DNA of 64,000 nucleotides from Gordonia crocea (lineage in GTDB: Bacteria > Actinomycetota > Actinomycetes > Mycobacteriales > Mycobacteriaceae): contig NZ_BJOU01000001.1 in NCBI RefSeq assembly GCF_009932435.1, positions 868,001 through 932,000 of the forward strand, in the 5' to 3' direction. Below are positions 61,335 through 64,000 of this stretch, piece by piece. The notes under the pieces are model-generated. The model was not told the origin of the DNA, did not search any database, and was given only the letters and a program-made list of their open reading frames with translations. Numbering within the stretch: the first letter of the stretch is position 1; every line of letters starts with the position of its first letter. The translations under genes were made by a program, and so were the position numbers.

Positions 61335-62429
61335 ATGTCCAAACGCGACTCGGCCCCCTTGCCCCCGCAGAACGCGTCCTACGCGGCGGCGGGTGTGGAT
61401 ATCGACGCCGGGGATCGCGCCGTGGAGCTGATCACCCCGCACGCCAAGCGGGCGACGCGGCCCGAGGTGCTCGGCGGTATCGGCGGGTTCGCCGGCTTGT
61501 TCGCCCTCAAGGGCGGCTACCGCGAGCCGCTGCTGGCCGCCTCGAGCGACGGGGTCGGCACCAAGCTGGCGGTGGCGCAGGCGATGGGCATCCACGACAC
61601 CGTCGGGCGCGACCTGGTCGCCATGGTCGTCGACGATCTGGTGGTGTGCGGCGCGGAGCCGCTGTTCTTGCAGGACTACATCGCGATCGGCAAGGTCGTA
61701 CCCGAGACCGTCGAGCAGATCGTCAAGGGTATCGCCGACGGCTGTGTCGAGGCTGGCTGCGCGCTGTTGGGCGGCGAGACCGCCGAACACCCCGGACTCA
61801 TGGAGGACGGCCACTACGACATCTCCGCGACCGGCGTGGGCGTGGTCGAGGCCGACGCGGTGCTGTCGGCGGACCGGGTCCGCCCGGGAGACGTCATCAT
61901 CGCGATGGGGTCGTCGGGGTTGCACTCCAACGGCTACTCGCTGGCCCGCAAGGTGCTGCTCGAGTGGGGCCACATGGACCTCAACGGCCATGTGGAGGAG
62001 CTCGACCGCACGCTGGGCGAGGAGCTGCTGGAACCGACCCGCATCTACGCGCGTGACTGTCTGGCGCTGATCGCCGAGGCCGACGTGCGGACCTTCGCCC
62101 ACGTCACCGGCGGCGGGTTGGCCGACAACCTGTCGCGGGTGCTGCCGCCCGGGGTCGTCGCCGAGCTGGACCGGTCGAGCTGGTCGCCGGCGCCGATTTT
62201 CGCCCTCATCTCGCAGCGCGGCCGGGTGGCCCGCGAAGAGATGGAGCGCACCTTCAACATGGGCGTCGGGATGGTGGCGATCGTCGCTCCGGAGGACACC
62301 GACCGAGCCCAGGCCGTCTTGACCGCGCGCCACGTCGACAACTGGGTGTTGGGAACCGTCAAGTCCGGTAGCAACACCAAAGCGAAGACCGGCGAGGCGA
62401 AGCTGCTGGGCGACCACCCGCGCTTCTGA
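61335..62429 (+). CDS. purM: Phosphoribosylformylglycinamidine cyclo-ligase PurM
   Basis: 364-residue AIR synthetase that closes the imidazole ring using ATP (FGAM to AIR). PurM motifs: SYAAAGVDIDAGDRAVELI (~15-33), the GGFAGLFALKGGYREPLLAA stretch, ASSDGVGTKLAVAQ, and GGETAEHPGLMEDG; glycine-rich SSGLHSNGYSL later. The ATG follows CAGGAG. Normal length. Downstream it is convergent with the DUF3073 gene. Confidence 0.96.
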   Translation: MSKRDSAPLPPQNASYAAAGVDIDAGDRAVELITPHAKRATRPEVLGGIGGFAGLFALKGGYREPLLAASSDGVGTKLAVAQAMGIHDTVGRDLVAMVVDDLVVCGAEPLFLQDYIAIGKVVPETVEQIVKGIADGCVEAGCALLGGETAEHPGLMEDGHYDISATGVGVVEADAVLSADRVRPGDVIIAMGSSGLHSNGYSLARKVLLEWGHMDLNGHVEELDRTLGEELLEPTRIYARDCLALIAEADVRTFAHVTGGGLADNLSRVLPPGVVAELDRSSWSPAPIFALISQRGRVAREEMERTFNMGVGMVAIVAPEDTDRAQAVLTARHVDNWVLGTVKSGSNTKAKTGEAKLLGDHPRF

Positions 62430-62494
62430 CAGCCGGCCGCCCGTCTGTACGGGGGGTAGGGGAGTCCGGGGATGGACCTCGGGGCATGGCTGAC

Positions 62495-62514
62495 CCCGGG
62501 CCGTGCGGCCCGGG
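62495..62514. terminator. Weak hairpin after purM
   Basis: CCCGGGCC (62495-62502) pairs with GGCCCGGG (62507-62514) around GTGC. There is no T-run after it. It could help end purM transcription but is weak evidence. Confidence 0.3.
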
Positions 62515-62537
62515 TCTATCCGGTGATCAGATGTGCG

Positions 62538-62558
62538 GCCTGACGCGCGGCGTCAGGC
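62538..62558 (-). terminator. Hairpin at the 3' end of the DUF3073 gene
   Basis: GCCTGACGC (62538-62546) pairs with GCGTCAGGC (62550-62558) around a 3-base loop. It overlaps the last codons of the DUF3073 gene on the minus strand. No T-run. Possible terminator. Confidence 0.35.
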
Positions 62559-62723
62559 GCGGCGCCATTCATCCTCGTCGGACCAGGCGTCCACCGGGTC
62601 CGGCTGGGGGTTGTCGCTGCCGGAGAGCTCGCGTTGCAGCCTCTCCAGGTCGGTTTGGTGCGTCGAGTACTTAAGTTGACGAGCAACCTTCGTCTGCTTG
62701 GCTTTTGCCCGGCCGCGGCCCAT
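62553..62723 (-). CDS. DUF3073 family protein
   Basis: 56 residues from ATG 62721-62723 (MGRGRAKAKQTKVARQL). Typical DUF3073: a basic N-terminus, YSTHQTDLERLQREL, and an acidic C-terminus (DAWSDEDEWRRA). Such a gene (Rv0810c) follows purM in M. tuberculosis. The role is unknown; the charge pattern suggests nucleic-acid or ribosome contact. Longer upstream frames are not believed. Confidence 0.85.
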   Translation of the reverse strand: MGRGRAKAKQTKVARQLKYSTHQTDLERLQRELSGSDNPQPDPVDAWSDEDEWRRA

Positions 62724-62874
62724 CTGGGACCCCCTTGCACACTGCCGGGGCGGCCACCATCCGATGGCGGCGGCCCCGTGCTTCAGTCGGAATATCTGTC
62801 GTGGCTCCCAGTCTAGCCTGAACGGGGCCCGAATGCGGGAATCGGGCACCGCAACGCGATTCGCCCGCCGTTGT

Positions 62875-64000
62875 TCAGCGGTTTCGCAACCGGTCAACCG
62901 CTTCCCGACCGGCCTGTCGATGCTCGTCGGCGACGATGGAATCGGGGTCGATACGGGCGGCGACCGACTGGTCACCGGTGGTCACGACCAATTCGGCGGT
63001 CGCGTCGACACTGCGCTTGACCAGCGCGAGGGCGATGGGGCCGAACTCGAAGTGATCCACGACGCTGCCGATCCGTCCGACGGCCCGTCCGCCCGCGGTG
63101 ACCGGATCGCCGGTCTCGGGGCGCGCGTCGGTGCTGCCGTCGAGGTGGAGCAGGACCAGGCGCCGCGGGGAGCGGCCGAGGTTGTGCACCCGGGCGACGG
63201 TCTCCTGGCCGCGGTAGCAGCCCTTGTCCAAGTGCACCGCGCCCTGCTCGGCGGGGGTGCCGATCCAGTGCACCTCGTGGGGGATCGCCCGCTCGTCGGT
63301 GTCGACGTGGACCAGCGGGCGCCGCGCGGCGATGCGGTGGGCGTGATAGGCCCACGAACCGGCGGGCCGCGCACCGGCCTCGGTGAGCGCCCGCCAGCGT
63401 TGCGGGGCCTCGGATTCGGGGACGACCAGGTCCACGACCGGCAGGCGGCGGCCCTCGCCGATCGGCGGCATGATCCGCCAAAACCCGAGCGGCTCGTCGT
63501 CGTGGTGCAGTTCGGGCAGGTCGCCGGCGTCGTAGACCTGCGCGTGGGTGGGGATCTCCAGCGTCTCGGCGAGGGCGGGGGTCAGGTCGCCGACGAGAGT
63601 GAGGACGCACATGTCCGGCCGGGCGGCGGGTACCGCCTTGGCCCAGAAGACCATCTTGGTGAGGAAGTCGACCAGTTCGGGCCCGCGGGGCCCGGGGGTG
63701 TCGATCCAGGTGACACCGTCGATGTCGGTGAGGACGAAATGTTCGACGATGCGCCCGTTGAGATCGAGGGAGAGGTTCTCGGCGCTGTGACGGTCGGCCA
63801 GGTCGGCGACGAACTGGCTGGAGATCGTGTGCAGCCACGACAACCGCTCGTCACCGGAGATCTCGAGGACGGCGCGGTCGGAGCGGTCCACCAGGATCAC
63901 ACCGGTGGTCGCGGCGCGCTGTTCGCCGAGGGGATCACCGTAGTGCCAGGCGACGCGGCGCGATTGCGGGCCGTGGCCGTAGGCCCCATCCGGTTCGGCG
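62875..64000 (-). CDS. YgfZ/GcvT-family folate-binding protein, 5' end outside window
   Basis: The frame stays open past position 63900 to the window end (GPQSRRVAWHYGDPLGEQRA precedes the internal GTG), so the gene starts beyond the window; at least 375 residues are present. The YgfZ signature KGCYRGQETVARV (~residue 228 from the GTG at 63900) is complete; Cys is the key residue. Family members bind tetrahydrofolate and help iron-sulfur cluster assembly or repair. Matches Rv0811c by place and length. Confidence 0.9.
   Translation of the reverse strand, partial: AEPDGAYGHGPQSRRVAWHYGDPLGEQRAATTGVILVDRSDRAVLEISGDERLSWLHTISSQFVADLADRHSAENLSLDLNGRIVEHFVLTDIDGVTWIDTPGPRGPELVDFLTKMVFWAKAVPAARPDMCVLTLVGDLTPALAETLEIPTHAQVYDAGDLPELHHDDEPLGFWRIMPPIGEGRRLPVVDLVVPESEAPQRWRALTEAGARPAGSWAYHAHRIAARRPLVHVDTDERAIPHEVHWIGTPAEQGAVHLDKGCYRGQETVARVHNLGRSPRRLVLLHLDGSTDARPETGDPVTAGGRAVGRIGSVVDHFEFGPIALALVKRSVDATAELVVTTGDQSVAARIDPDSIVADEHRQAGREAVDRLRNR

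Overview
The window is high-GC actinobacterial chromosome, most probably a member of the Mycobacteriales close to Gordonia or Rhodococcus. The evidence is a secreted mycolyltransferase-type esterase, ClpC, a fused CysNC, a purL...purF-purM-DUF3073-YgfZ order that matches what I recall of Mycobacterium tuberculosis Rv0803-Rv0811c, and a KstR-type sterol catabolism regulon. The genus call is inference. I see no tRNA, rRNA, CRISPR array, insertion sequence, integrase or phage gene.

Layout. 1-8.7 kb: truncated M18 aminopeptidase, AraC regulator, small membrane and propeller proteins, a DUF1266 protein and clpC. 8.9-21.6 kb: mycolyltransferase, then kstR divergent from fadE34, a lipoprotein/hydrolase/DoxX operon, and a sterol side-chain operon (14984-21575). 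In that operon FadE28+FadE29 and ChsH2+ChsH1, normally separate subunits of two heteromeric complexes, are each one polypeptide, followed by the Ltp2 aldolase and an acyl-CoA ligase. 21.6-25 kb: secreted and hypothetical proteins. 23.4-30.3 kb: kstD operon (kstD, hsd4B-type hydratase, hydrolase, DUF6918) divergent from hsaE-hsaG-hsaF. 30.4-34.5 kb: a DUF559-type gene bracketed by related 39-bp palindromes, NlpC/P60 protein, isochorismatase, glutaminase. 34.5-42.1 kb: kshA and a partner divergent from hsaA-hsaC-hsaB, a DUF1214 protein, an SDR and a sulfotransferase-like protein. 42.1-46.3 kb: three acyl-CoA dehydrogenases and a crotonase with a KstR2-like site upstream. 46.4-52.7 kb: ferredoxin, cupin, IclR regulator, cysD-cysNC-cysQ and two small secreted paralogues. 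52.8-64 kb: purL, a cluster of Tyr/Gly/Pro-rich membrane proteins (CD225, DUF2752), an oxidoreductase with its own KstR-like site, a sterol-carrier-like protein, purF, purM, DUF3073 and the 3' part of a ygfZ-type gene.

How it fits together. The steroid genes form almost a full route. The side chain is activated by the ligase, shortened by the FadE proteins and hydratases, and released by Ltp2. KstD and KshA open ring B, HsaA/HsaB hydroxylate ring A, HsaC cleaves it, and HsaE/F/G turn the released dienoate into pyruvate and propionyl-CoA. Seven sites fit the KstR consensus TNNAACNNGTTNNA (five perfect, two with one mismatch), placed at the divergent promoters of these operons, plus one in front of the distant oxidoreductase at 58035. 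HsaD and KshB were not found. The main unusual point is the double gene fusion in the side-chain operon, which follows the gene order of the mycobacterial igr operon exactly.
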